Source: Inia geoffrensis
Lineage: Eukaryota; Chordata; Mammalia; Artiodactyla; Iniidae
Assembly: GCA_036417435.1 (NCBI GenBank)
Contig: CM070907.1
Coordinates: 59,938,001 to 60,002,000, forward strand
Length of the DNA stretch: 64,000 nucleotides
Reading direction: 5' to 3'
Below are positions 33,766 through 45,533 of the stretch, one piece after another. The translations under genes were made by a program, and so were the position numbers. Under the pieces are notes generated by a model, which saw only the letters and a list, made by a program, of their open reading frames with translations, was not told the origin of the DNA and did not search any database. Every line of letters starts with the position of its first letter. The first letter of the stretch is position 1.

Positions 33766-36700
33766 ATGGACATAGGTACATACTTATCGATAATTACCTT
33801 AAACGTGAATGGACTAAACGCTCCAACCAAAAGACACAGGCTGGCTGAATGGATACAAAAACAAGACCCATATATATGCTGTCTACAAGAGACCCACTTC
33901 AAACCTAGGGACACATACAGACTGAAAGTGAGGGGATGGAGAAAAATATACCACGCAAAAGGAAATCAAAAGAAAGCTGGAGTAGTAATACTCATATCAG
34001 ATAAAATAGACTTTAAAATAAAGAATGTTACAAGAGACAAAGAAGGACACTGCATAATGATAAAGGGATCAAGCCAAGAAGAAGATATAACAATTATAAC
34101 TATACATGAACCCAACACAGGAGGACCACAATACATAAGGCAACTGCTAACAGCTATAAAAGCGGAAATTGACAGTAACAGAATAATAGTGGGGGACTTT
34201 AACACCTCACTTACACCAATGGACAGATCATCCAAAATGAAAATAAATAAATGAACAGAAGCTTTAAATGACACAATAGACCAGATAGATTTAATTGATA
34301 TTTATATGACATCCCATCCAAAAAACAGCAGATTACACTCTCTTCTCAAGTGCGCACGGAACATTCTCCTGGATAGATCACATGTTGGGTCACAAATCAA
34401 GCCTCAGTAAATTTAAGAAAATTGAAACCATATCAAGCATTTTTTCTTATGGCAAAGCTATGAGATTAGAAATCAATTACAGGGAAAAAAACGCAAAAAA
34501 CACACAAACATGGACGCTACACAGTACGTCACTAAATAACCAAGAGATCACTGAAGAAATCAAAGAGAAAATCAAAAAATACCTAGAGACAAATGACAAT
34601 GAAAACACGATGATCCAAAATCTATGGGATGCAGCAAAAGCAGTTCTAAGAGGGAAGTTTATAGCTATACAAGCCTACCTCAAGAAACAAGAAAAATCTC
34701 AAACAAACAGTCTAACCATACACCTAAAGGAACTAGAGAAAGAAGAACAAACAAAACCCAAAGTTAGCAGAAGGAAAGAAATCATAAAGATCAGAGCAGA
34801 AACAAATGAAATAGAAACAAAGAAAACAATAGCAAAGATCAATAAAACTAAAAGCTGGTTCTTTGAGAAGATAAACAAAATTGATAAACCATTAGCCAGA
34901 CTCATCAAGAAAAAAAGGGAGAAGACTCAAATCAATAAAAGTAGAAATGAAAAAGGAGAAGTAACAACAGACACCACAGCATTACAAAGCATCCTAAGAG
35001 ACTACTACAAGCAACTCTATGCCAATAAAATGGACAACCTGGAAGAAATGGACAAATTCATAGAAAGGTATAACCTTCCAAGCCTGAACCAGGAAGAAAT
35101 AGAAAATATGAACAGACCAATCACAAGTAATGAAATTGAAACTGTTATTTAAAATCTTCCAACAAACAAAAGTCCAGGACCAGATGGCTTCACAGGCGAA
35201 TTCTATCAAACATTTAGAGAAGAGCTAACACCCATCCTTCTCTAGCTCTTCCAAAAAATTGCAGAGGAAGGAACACTCCCAAGCTCATTCTATGAGGACA
35301 CCATCACCCTGGTACCAAAACCAGACAAAGATACTACAAAAAAAGAAAATTACAGACCAATATCACTGATGAATATAGATGCAAAAATCCTCAACAAAAT
35401 ACTAGCAAACAGAATCCTACAACACATTAAAAGGATCATACACCATGATCAAGTGGGATTTATCCCAGGGATGCAAGGATTCTTCAATATATGCAAATTA
35501 ATCAATGTGATACACCATATTAACAAATTGAAGAAGAAAAACCATATGATCAACTCAATAGATGCAGAAAAAGCTTTTGACAAACTTCAACACCCATTTA
35601 TGATAAAAACTCTCCAGAAAGTGGGAATAGAGGGAACCTACCTCAAAATAATAAAGGCCATATACGACAAACCCACAGCAAACATCATTCTCAATGGTGA
35701 AAAACTGAAAGCATTTCCTCTAAGATCAGGAACAAGACAAGGATGTCCACTCTCATGACTATTATTCAACATAGTTTTGGAAGTCCGAGCTACAGCAACC
35801 AGAGAAGAAAAAGAAATAAAAGGAATACAAGTTTGAAAAGAGAAGTAAAACTGTCACTGTTTGCAGAGGACATGATACTATACATAGAGAATCCTAAAGA
35901 TGCCACCAGAAAACTACTAGAGCCAATCAATGAATTTGGTAAAGTTGCAGGATACAAAATTAATGCACAGAAATCTCTTGCATTCCTATACACTAATGAT
36001 GAAAAATCTGAAAGAGAAATTATGAAAACACTCCCATTTACCATTGCAACAAAAAGAATAAAATACTTAAGGAGACAAAAGACCTGTATGCAGAAAAGTA
36101 TAAGACACTGATGAAAGAAGTTAATGATGACACCAACAGATGGAGAGATATACTATGTTCTTGGATTGGAAGAATCAATATTGTGAAAATGACTAAACTA
36201 CCCAAAGCAATCTACAGATTCAATGCAATCCCTATCAAATTACCAGTGGCATTTTTTATGAAACTAGAACAAAAAATCTTAAAATTTGTATGGAGACACA
36301 AAAAACCCCGAATAGCCAAAGAAGCCTTGAGGGAAAAAAATGGAGCTGGAGGAATCAGACTCCATTACTTCAGACTATACTACAAAGCTACAGTAATCAA
36401 GACAATATAGTACTGGCACAAAAAGAGAAACATACATCAATGGAACAAGATAGAAAGCCCAGAGATAAACCCACACACCTTTGGTCAACTAATCTATGAC
36501 AAAGGAGGCAAGGATATACAATGGAGAAAAGACAGCCTCTTCAATAAGTGGTGCTGGGAAAACTGGACAGCTACATGTAAAAGAATGAAATTAGAACACT
36601 CCCTAACATCATACACAAAAATTAACTCAAAATGGATTAGAGACCTAAATGTAAAACCGGACACTATAAAACTCTTGGAGGAAAACATAGGAAGAACACT

Positions 36701-37580
36701 CTTTGACATAAATCACAGCAAGATATTTGTTGATCCACCTCCTAGAGTAATGGAAATAAAAACAAAAATAAACAAATGGGACCTAATGAAACTTCAAAGC
36801 TTTTGCACAGCAAAGGAAACCATAAACAAGACCAAAAGACAACCCTCAGAATGGGAGGAAATATTTGCAAATGAATCAACAGACAAAGGTTTAATCCCCA
36901 AGACATATAAACAGCTCATGCAGCTCAATATTAAAAAAAAACAAACGACCCAATCCAAAAATGGACAGAAGACCTAAATAGACATTTCTCCAAAGAAGAC
37001 ATACAGATGGCCAAGAAGCACAAGAAAATCTGCTCAACATCACTAATTATTAGAGAAGTGCAAATCAAAACTACAATGAGGTATCACCTCACACCAGTTA
37101 GAATGGGCATCATCAGAAGATCTACAAACAACAAATGGCGGAGAGGGTGTGGAGGAAAGGGAACCCTCTTGCACTGTTGGTGGGAATGTAAATTGATACA
37201 GCCACTATGGAGGCTGTATACAGCCAGTATGGAGGTTCCTAAAAAAACTAAAAATAGAATTAGCATATGATCCAGCAATCCCACTACTGGGCATATACCC
37301 AGAAAAAACCATAATTCAAAAAGACACATGCACCCCAATGTTCATTGCAGCACTGTTTACAATAGCCAGGTCATGGAAACAACCTAAATGCCCACTGACA
37401 GACGAATGGATAAAGAAGATGTGGTACATATATACAATGGAATATTACTCAGCCATAAAACGGAACGAAATTGGGTCATTTGTAGAGACGTGGATGGATC
37501 TAGAGACTGTCATACAGAGTGAAGTAAGTCAGAAAGAGAAAAACAAATATCATATATTAATGCATATATGTGGAACCTAG
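33766..37580 (+). pseudogene. L1 ORF2 (endonuclease/reverse transcriptase), broken
   Basis: The endonuclease frame 33766-34254 has the N-terminal Asn block LNVNGLNAPTKRHRLAEW, the catalytic Glu in CCLQETHF and IIVGDFNTSLTPMDRSS, then hits a TGA at 34252. A second frame (34382-35152) covers the rest of the endonuclease and the linker. RT blocks follow: [19 protein letters not shown] (about 35170), [17 protein letters not shown] and [15 protein letters not shown] (35369-35758), TRQGCPLS (then stop), and the catalytic block read as FAEDMILY (35860-35883), where the family has FADD: an Asp-to-Glu change at a metal-binding position. C-terminal pieces run through 36111-36410, 36585-36977 and 37338-37580 ([19 protein letters not shown] end). 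At least five breaks; no functional protein. Confidence 0.93.
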
Positions 37581-37785
37581 AAAAATGGTACAGAGGAACC
37601 GGTTTGCAGGGCAGAAATTGAGACCCAGATGTAGAGAAGAAATGTATGGACACCAAGAGGGGGAAAGCAGCAGGGGCGTGGGGGTGGTGTTGTGATGAAT
37701 TGGGTGATTGGGATTGACATATATACACTGATGTGTATAAAACTGATGATTAATAAGAAACTGCTGTATAAAAAAATAAAAGTCA

Positions 37786-37795
37786 AAAAATACAT
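37786..37795. repeat. L1 target-site duplication, right copy
   Basis: AAAAATACAT, identical to 32703-32712, abutting the T-run of the older minus-strand L1. Confidence 0.75.
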
Positions 37796-38813
37796 TTTTT
37801 TCTTTTCTTATTAAAGTATAGTTGATTTACAATGTTTGTGTTAGTTTCAGGTGTACATTATAGTGATTCAGTTATTTTTTTCTGATTATATCCCATTATA
37901 GGTTATTACAAGATACTGAATATAATTCTCCATGTGATACGGTAAATCCATGTTGCTTATCTACTTTACATACAGTAGTTTGTATCTGTTAATCCCGTAC
38001 CCCTAATTTACCCCTCCCTCTCTCCCTCTCCTCCTTTGTAACCGTGAGTTTGTTTTCTATGTCTGTGAGTATATTTCTGTTTTGTAAATAAGTTCATTTG
38101 CATCCGTTTTTCAGATTCCACATATAAGTGATATTGTATGATATTTGCCTTCTCTCTCCGACTTTCTTCACTTAATATGGTAATCTCTAGGTCCAACCAT
38201 GTTGCTGCAAATGACAATATTTCATTCTTTTCTATGGCTGAATAATATTCCATTGTGTGTGTGTATATAAATATACACCACACCACATACACCACATCTT
38301 CTTAAGCCAATCATCTGTTGATGGGCATTTGGGTTACTTCCATGTCTTGGCTAATATAAATACTGCTGCTATGAACATTGGGATGCATGTATCTTTTCTA
38401 ATTCGAGTTTTCATTTTTTCTGGATATATACCCAGGAGTGGGATTGATGGATCATATGGTATCTCTATTTTTAGTTTTTAAAAGAAGCCCCATACTTTTC
38501 CATAGTGTCTGCACCAATTTACATTCCCACCAACAGTACATGAGAGTTCCCTATTCTCCACACCTTCTCCAGCATCTATTTTTTGTAGACTTTTTGATGA
38601 TAGCCTTTCTGTCACAATGAGGTATTGCCTTATACCGGTGTGAGGTGATACCTCATTGTAGTTTTGACTTGCATCTCTCTAATAATTAGTGGTTTTGAGC
38701 ATCTTTTCATGTGCCTGTTGGCCATCTGGATGTCTTGTTTGGAAAAATGTCTCTTTAGATCTTCTATCCATTTTTTTTATTGGGTTGTTGGTTTTCTCAA
38801 TATTGAGTTGTAA
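37796..38813 (-). mobile_element. Older cetartiodactyl L1, 3' UTR and ORF2 end
   Basis: A T-run, then 'agtatagttgatttacaatg' and 'gtttcaggtgtac' (3' UTR antisense), then ORF2 C-terminus read on the minus strand (38295-38008, including [19 protein letters not shown]). It continues with antisense ORF2 to 'tttttttattgggttgttgg' near 38780 and is 5' truncated there. It is more diverged than the adjoining plus-strand copy. A small inverted duplication lies at 38615-38658. Confidence 0.85.
38615..38658. repeat. Short inverted repeat inside old L1
   Basis: CAATGAGGTAT at 38615-38625 is the exact reverse complement of ATACCTCATTG at 38648-38658. Related L1 copies have only the second arm, so the first looks like a local inverted copy. 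Confidence 0.85.
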
Positions 38814-39339
38814 AAATAAAGTATTGTTGTGACTAAAAATTATATTATGAAAATGCCAAATCAGTATTTATTACAAAATTAAATTCAAAATGATTGGTGA
38901 ATTGAATAAAATCCAATTCTATAAAATATTTCAGGTTATCGATAAGGAAAATAGAGTTTAATCAAGAAAATTAATGGATTTCTTAAATACAGGAGGTCAG
39001 AACACACCAAATTAATCAAAGGCAAAGAACAGTATTTATCAAGGTACTTACTTTCACTGTCATTAATAGAATATTAAAAAAATTACGTGCATTTATGCAC
39101 AAGAGACATAATGAAAAGCATACTTTAAAACATACTAGGGGGTCATAACTAGGCATCTATGTTATATTTTATTGCTACATGTTCAGAGTTCTTATCTCTT
39201 CTAAGCAGTGTTCCACCAAAGTGTCAAAATCACATACTACTTGAATTAAAGAGCTATTTTTTATGACATAAACAATTTTTTCATTAAGAACCTACTGTCT
39301 GCATTGCCTGGGCAAAGGTTATGAGGAATACAGATATAT
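38814..39339. other. Unassigned sequence
   Basis: AT-rich with no recognised feature. Confidence 0.45.
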
Positions 39340-40325
39340 AAGAAATGTAAGATGAATCATGCTTATGAAGAAATAGCATGGCTCTCCAACTTGATCAATA
39401 GATTCAACGTAATCCTAATCAAAATCTCAGCAAGTTATTTTGTGAATATTGACGAGCTGCTTCTAAAGCTTATATGGAGAAGCAAAAGACCCCGAATAGC
39501 CAACACAATAGTGAAGGAGAAGAACAAAGTTGGAGGACAAACGTTACCCTATTTCAAGACCTACTATAAAGCCATAGTAATAAAAACAGTGTGATACTGA
39601 CCAAAGAATAAACAAAGAGATCAATGGAAGAGAATAGGGAGCCCAGAAATAGACCCCATAAATATAGCCAACTGATATTTTACAAGGAAGCAAAGGCAAT
39701 ACAATGGAGCAAAGGTAGTATTTTCAACAAATGGGGCTAGAACATGCCAAAACATGCCAAAAAAAAATAATAATAAATATAGGCAGAGAATTTATACCCT
39801 CAGAAAAATTAAGTGAAAATGGATCACAGACCTAAATGTAAAATGCAAAATTATAAAACTAAAAGATAAGCACAAGAGAAAACCTAGATGACTATGGACA
39901 CGGCAAGGCCTTTTTAGATACAACACAAAAGGCACAAGCTATGAAAAAAAATTTTTTAAAAGCAGAACTTAATTAAAATTTTAAAATTCTGGGAAAGACA
40001 AGGTCAAGAGAACAAGAAAAGCCACATACTGGAAGAAAAGATTTACAAAAGACCTGTCTGATAAATGACTGTTACCCAAAATATATAAAGAACACTAAAA
40101 CTCAACATTAAAACTCAACACTAAGAAAAAAATTCAACTAAAAAATGAGCCAAAGACCTTAACATACATCTCACCAAAGATGTTATATAGATGGCAAATA
40201 AGCACATGAGAAGATGTTCCACACCCTACGTCATTTGGGAAATACAAATTAAAACAATGATGAGACATCACTATGCACCTATTAGAATAGCCAAAATCCA
40301 GAACGCTAACACCACCAAAGCTGAC
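39340..40325 (+). mobile_element. Old L1M fragment (ORF2 C-terminal half)
   Basis: The frame 39352-39594 still reads as ORF2 (NLINRFNVILIKISASYF, WRSKRPRIANTIVKEKNKVGGQTLPYFKTYYKAIVIKTV). It is followed by degraded 'atggatcacagacctaaatg' and 'catctcaccaaagatgttat' blocks. The 3' UTR is missing. Old eutherian L1 rather than the recent cetartiodactyl type. Confidence 0.8.
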
Positions 40326-41288
40326 CCAAGATTCAGGGAAAAGGGTGTGGTCTATTCTTTGGTTCCTCTTTCATTCTTTCTTACTGCCCATAATGTCATG
40401 GGTGAAAGAGAGGGAAAGATTTTCTGTATTTGTTGTTTGTTTCTTGTTTCTTCTTCCCTGCTTAACTCACCTCACTAGTTCACATTAACTGGCCATCAGT
40501 ACCTGGTGTGTGATAGGTATTCAAGTTCACATTCTCTTATAGTCATTATGTGGATTCTTTGTGGGGTCTTTGAGGACCTCTGGCATAGGTATCTATTTTT
40601 CAACAGACTATTTGGTCTCTCATCTGGATTATTTGGAAGGGTACATTCAGGATGTCTCTAGCCTAACTAGCTTTCATGGTATCCACTTGTCCTATGGAAA
40701 ATGTCCCTCTGTTTACCATTCTGAACTGAACTGTAGTGGTACAGACAGACTCACTATTGCTTACAATTAAGGGCTACTTCCAGTAGTCTCTACCCACAGA
40801 ATTCTCTAAATTGAATTCTCTAGGTATTTATTTGTGTCTTCTAATCCAAAGAGCACATATCAATCTCTTCCTAGACAATTTTCCAAAGATGTTACACAGA
40901 GAAGACCTACAGGGCTCTACTCATTATAATCAAGCTGTGTAGTGAGAGACCAATCATCCACTTTGCAGTTATTCCCAATTTTTCTGAGTGGGAATCTTGA
41001 AAGACTCCTTACTTAGCATTGGAAGAATGTAAATAAATATTGATATATCCATTAATTTCTTCAAATTCCTAAGCTCCTCATACACAGCCTAATTGGGATA
41101 CTGAGTATAAAAGTTATAAAACTCTTATGCTATATACTAGTAAATTATGGAAGATATATCTGAAAAAAATTGTATTATATATATAATGAGGAGGTACACT
41201 AATATTATCTTGTGTTTTGAAGTTCCACCTAAAAATCTGAAATCTCAAGAAAATTTCCATTCTATAGTTTGTATTTTGGTTGAGGGAT
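40326..41288. other. Unassigned sequence
   Basis: Frames of 95 and 69 codons begin at 40191 and 40561; the first starts in L1M and the second has no known similarity. No repeat was recognised. Confidence 0.45.
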
Positions 41289-41302
41289 AAGAATATCAAG
41301 GA
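41289..41302. repeat. SINE target-site duplication, left copy
   Basis: AAGAATATCAAGGA, identical to 41517-41530. Confidence 0.95.
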
Positions 41303-41307
41303 ATGGG

Positions 41308-41516
41308 GGCTTCCCTGGTGGTGCAGTGGTTGAGAGTCCGCCTGCCGATGCAGGGGACACGGGTTCGTGCTCCGGTCGGGGAAGATTCCACATGCCGCGG
41401 AGTGGCTGGGCCCGTGAGCCATGGCCGCTGAGCCTGCGCGTCCGGAGCCTGTGCTCCGCAACGGGAGAGGCCACAACAGTGAGCGGCCCGCGTACCGCAA
41501 AAAAAAAAAAAAAAAA
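41308..41516 (+). mobile_element. CHR-family SINE, young-looking
   Basis: Complete CHR SINE with head GGCTTCCCTGGTGGTGCAG, B-box-like GGTTCGTGCTCC, a body ending 'gcggcccgcgtaccgc' and a pure A tail of about 20 that overlaps the right TSD. The perfect 14-base TSD and unbroken A tail suggest a recent insertion. Confidence 0.97.
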
Positions 41517-41530
41517 AAGAATATCAAGGA
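41517..41530. repeat. SINE target-site duplication, right copy
   Basis: AAGAATATCAAGGA, identical to 41289-41302. Confidence 0.95.
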
Positions 41531-41866
41531 TTAGGTTTAAGGATTGAAACTGTAATGCAGAATGAAAAATATATACTTTATGATAAGGTTAACTTAAGTA
41601 AAATTGCAAAATATACATAGTGTACTCCTGGTATTAACTTCCAACTCTTTTACACTGAGAACTAGTACAAGCATTTCCAAGTATAGCTAAAGGAAATGTC
41701 TCAATCCAGGTCTTTATCTTCTTTGGTAGCTGCTATTCTATATTCTAAATTGTCACACAATGCACTCTATTCCATCAAAAGAATTGTTTTTACTTAGTAG
41801 CCAATGATAATGGTAAAAAAAATTATCAGATGTATTTATTCTGGAATCAAGCTGTCTCTATATCAA
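41531..41866. other. Unassigned sequence between two SINEs
   Basis: No gene or repeat was recognised. Confidence 0.5.
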
Positions 41867-42087
41867 ACATAGCTGAGGGCTTCCCTGGTGGCGCAGTGGT
41901 TGAGAGTCTGCCTGCTGATGCAGTGGACACAGATTCGTGCCCCGGTCTGGGAAGATCCCACATGCCGCGGAACGGCTGGGCCCATGAGCCATGGCTGCTA
42001 AGCCTGCGCGTCCGGAGCCTGTGCTCCGCAACGGGAGAGGCCACAACAGTGAGAGGCCCGTGTACCGCAAAAAAAAAACACAGCTGA
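41867..42087 (+). mobile_element. CHR-family SINE with TSD
   Basis: The SINE body runs from about 41878 to 42077, flanked by ACATAGCTGA (41867-41876) and ACACAGCTGA (42078-42087), one mismatch in ten. The head is GGCTTCCCTGGTGGCGCAG and the tail is (A)9-10. It lies about 360 bases from, and parallel to, the previous SINE. Confidence 0.95.
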
Positions 42088-42301
42088 AATTATGTTGTTT
42101 TTCTCTAGTGCACCTAATATATTCCAGATGCAAGTTTTCAAAAAAAGGACAAACCACTGCCAATTTGTCTGGTTTTCTTCTTTAACCTGGTCTGAGAGTG
42201 CTATATTATTTCTTGTGTGATTCTTTCCTTTTTTTCCCAAAATAATTACTACAGATCTTCTCAGCAGTACATCTTTCTGCACTGTCTGGGATTGAGGCAT
42301 T

Positions 42302-42662
42302 GTCTTAGTCCATTTATGCAGCTATAAGAAAAATACCATAGACTGGGTGGTTTATAAACAACAGAAATTTAATTCTCAAAATTCTGAAAGCTGAGAAGTC
42401 CAAGATCAAGGCACCAGCAGATTCAGTGTCTGGTGAGAGCATGCTTCCTGATTTACAGATGGTTATCTGCTCGTTTTCTCCTCACATGACAGAAGGGGTA
42501 AGGGAGCTGTCCAGTATCTCTTTTATAAGGGCACTAATCCCATTCATGAGGGCTCTACCCTCATGACCTAATCTCCTACCAAAGGCCCCCCACATCCAAA
42601 TACCATCACACTGAAGGGTTAGGATTTCAACATATGAATTTTAAGGAGACACAAACAACCAG
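42302..42662 (-). mobile_element. MLT1/MST-type solo LTR (ERVL-MaLR)
   Basis: The plus strand reads 'tgtcttagtccatttatgca', 'atagactgggtggtttataa', 'aaatttaattctcaaaattc' (antisense polyadenylation region), 'ttataagggcactaatccca', 'tcatgacctaatctcctacc' and 'tttcaacatatgaatttta', the reverse complement of a MaLR LTR. Solo LTR, no viral coding sequence. Confidence 0.8.
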
Positions 42663-43970
42663 TCTATGGAAGGTATCTTTCACTCTGGTTTTTTAGAGAG
42701 AAACAACTTCCATTTAGCCCTTACATGAAAAAGCTTCCCCCTCTCTGGCAGAAATTACTTCCTTTCTGACACTCTCTAAGGATTTCTTTTCAATACAGCC
42801 TCCTCATTCCATTCATTTGAGCTTCCCTAATTAGTAAATCCATGCTTGTTGTTTTTTTTAATTACTCAAGAATTTTATAATTCAGTTTATAAGATATGAA
42901 AACATGTGGAATCTGTAACAGATTCCATAAACTGTAATAATTTGCCACTCCTTCCTACCTACACAATCTTTTGCAATATGACTTTGAAGTTCTTTTCATC
43001 ATTTCTTCAATCCTTGAATCTGGTTAGGTTTGTCACTTGTTCTGGCCATTAGAATTCTGCAGAAATGCTGTGCCAGTTCTGAGTCTAGGAACCGTGAGGC
43101 TGTGCATACATCCACACTCTCTCTTAAAAACCTGCTGTCCCGGTTAGCCTGCTTTGTGATAAGATATGGTAGTCCAGTCAACCCCATATCCCCAGACAAC
43201 AGCAAGCAATCATCAGAGTGGAAATGAGGTCATCTTAGACCAACAAGCCCAGCAATAGTCTGGCAGTTGACTATTAATGAATGATTGAGCCTTGCTGAGA
43301 CCAGAAATGCGTAAAGCTCAAACTGCCAAATCATAAATCCAGGTCTCAAAATCCTCTTTGCACTCTAACCCAATGCAAATAATTATAATATTTTTGGACG
43401 GGATAAACGTAGACCTGATTTTCTACCTAGAAATCAAAGTTAATAAGCTCAAACTAAAATATTTTAAAAATCTGACTTATTTGTGAATTATCCATGCCCA
43501 AGCACCCCATGACAGTCTTTACTCCACATTTCCCCTAGAATAGTTCAAGGAAATATCAACAATTATTGATCAAATATCCAGCAAGTAATTATTAAGTTCC
43601 TCCAGGAAGTAGAACTACAAGCAAAAAGAAAATGATCAAATTAATTTAGTTCAATTTGATTACTTACTTTACTAAATGAGTAGGAAATAGAAAAATTTTA
43701 ATATAGATATTTGTGATAACTGTGCAAAGGTAGAAATAAATGGGCATGTCAGAAATGTAAATGCATAGTCATAATTGAATAGCCTTTGATTGTAAACTAC
43801 ATTCAATTGTGAAACAAGAGAAAAGAATTTAAAGCATATACCAAATGTTGTAAATTAATTTCTGAAGAATTTTTCTAAAAGGAGCAATGTGGGCAAGAGG
43901 AAATATACAGTGTGATTTGCTCCACGTACTCATGATGGAAACATGGCAAACCTGGTCCAGGAGGGTGGGG
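42663..43970. other. Unassigned sequence
   Basis: Short overlapping frames on both strands at 43000-43230 lack recognisable similarity. No repeat call is supportable. Confidence 0.45.
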
Positions 43971-43974
43971 GTCT

Positions 43975-44075
43975 TTGGTTGTTTTGTTCACTGTGTATCC
44001 CCAGGGTCCATAATAGTTTCTTCAATGTAGTGGGAATTCAAGAAATAATTGTTGAATAAATGAATTAATTAATAT
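43975..44075 (+). mobile_element. L2 3' end
   Basis: 'gttcactgtgtatccccagg' followed by 'attcaagaaataattgttga' and 'ataaatgaa' is the L2 3' terminus. Confidence 0.7.
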
Positions 44076-45520
44076 GCTCCTATCTCTTTTATTTTCCAAA
44101 TTAATTACTAATTTATCCCTGGCCTAGTGGCAGAAAGTCCGGTAATTCACTCCCAAAGTCATGTTCCTCTAAACTGCCCAGGAACTCAAGAAGGCAGGCC
44201 TGATTCCAAAGGTCAAGTGGAGAAAGAACAGGATGGCTGGTCCTCCTAGTCACTGCCTCTTGTGGCATGCAGTGCAGCAGTAAAAGACTCAAGTCAGTCC
44301 TCTACAACTGGCAAACCTTTGCTAAGCCAACTCCCTGTCCATAAATGGGCTCACAAATCACACTCTCCCTTCATATTCCGACTTTTTTAGCTCTTGCTCT
44401 GTAAGCACAGCCACTTGCCACTTTTTAATTGCAACAGTGGCCTGTATGGGAGACACTAAAAATAGCAGCAGCAGGATGTGCAGAAACCAGACCTACCCAA
44501 TAGCCCCTTAGACGCTTGGAGTAAGCCCAGTTCACCTGCTCAGGTTCCCTCTGAATTCATTACAATTTATTACACCAGGTTCATTCACCTTCCTTGCCAC
44601 TGGGTCTTAAAGGTAACTCTCTTGATTCACTTATTAAGTGACTGTTGTCTCAGAAAACTGGGGTATTAGTAGCTGGGTCTTTCTTCTTGTTCAAAAAAGC
44701 ATTTTATACAGAAAATCTACTTTTTTACCTAGTGACTATCTCTGTACACCAAGGGATGCTTAAGTTTCTGTTCAGCAAATAAAGACTTTGTTCCCCTTAT
44801 TTCTCCAGGTTAATGGGTGCCTCTTAAACCTACCTAATTAAAGTGATCATTCAAGAGATTCTTTGCAGGATGAATAATATCAGGTGTGATCTGATGAATC
44901 TGAGTGTTCACCCTAATGTATAAGCATAAATGACAGGGGTTGGGGTGATATGGTGCTGCTAAAACTTTAACAAGCACCTCTCGAAAAAAAATATATATAT
45001 ATATAAATATGTTCCTGATCTGTGGCATTTCCTGATTTCCACAATGCAAATACTTCCATCATGGCCTGCCAACATGACATCACAGAAAGAGAGTTGGTAA
45101 GAGATGTGGACAATCAGCTTTCTCTCCAGTACAAGCCAACTTCAGCACCCCTGTTTGGAGGAATGAGCAATGTAGAGAGAAGAAATGCCAGCAGCTTCTC
45201 TAAGAAAAATTACCACTGGTACTTGAAATTATAATTTGAGGGGAGGCATGTTAAAAGCATCCCAATTATTTATATGCACATGAAGTTCATATCTTCCTAG
45301 AGTAGAACATCTTTCTTTATAAAAAGAAGAAGGCTGGTGGTTCATGTTACCTTTACGAAATTTTTCCAAAGTTTCAGAATACCTTGGAAAATGATGAATA
45401 GCATGGCCTTGCTTCCAACATTAAAATCAGAATTTTTCATTGCCTTTTCAAATAAGCTGAGCAAGGCAATTTGAAGAAAGAAAAATTTTAAATTATTTTT
45501 CCTGCTTATGTTTAATGTTT
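44076..45520. other. Unassigned sequence with AT microsatellite
   Basis: No gene was recognised. A short (AT)n tract lies at about 44990-45010. Frames of 62-71 codons have no known similarity. Confidence 0.45.
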
Positions 45521-45533
45521 TAACATGTGTTTT
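45521..45533. repeat. SINE target-site duplication, left copy
   Basis: TAACATGTGTTTT, identical to 45740-45752; its T-run merges with the SINE tail. Confidence 0.95.

Larger units (their letters stand above)
32713..37785 (+). mobile_element. LINE-1, truncated just upstream of ORF1
   Basis: The copy begins about 100 bases before ORF1 ('agcctcatccaagacagggc' starts at 32726), so nearly all of the 5' UTR is missing. It runs through ORF1 (32816-33707) and ORF2 (33766-37580) to a 3' UTR ending 'ctgctgtataaaaaaataaa'. A 10-base TSD flanks it. The 3' UTR, with its 'gggtgattgggattgacat' block, differs from that of the L1s at 15.6 and 52.1 kb and marks another subfamily. It is non-functional through several frameshifts and stops. 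Confidence 0.93.

Noticed and set aside
34382..35152. 256-codon plus-strand frame as an independent gene
   Set aside because: It is a middle section of L1 ORF2 (end of endonuclease and linker to RT), bounded by inactivating mutations, not a separate gene.
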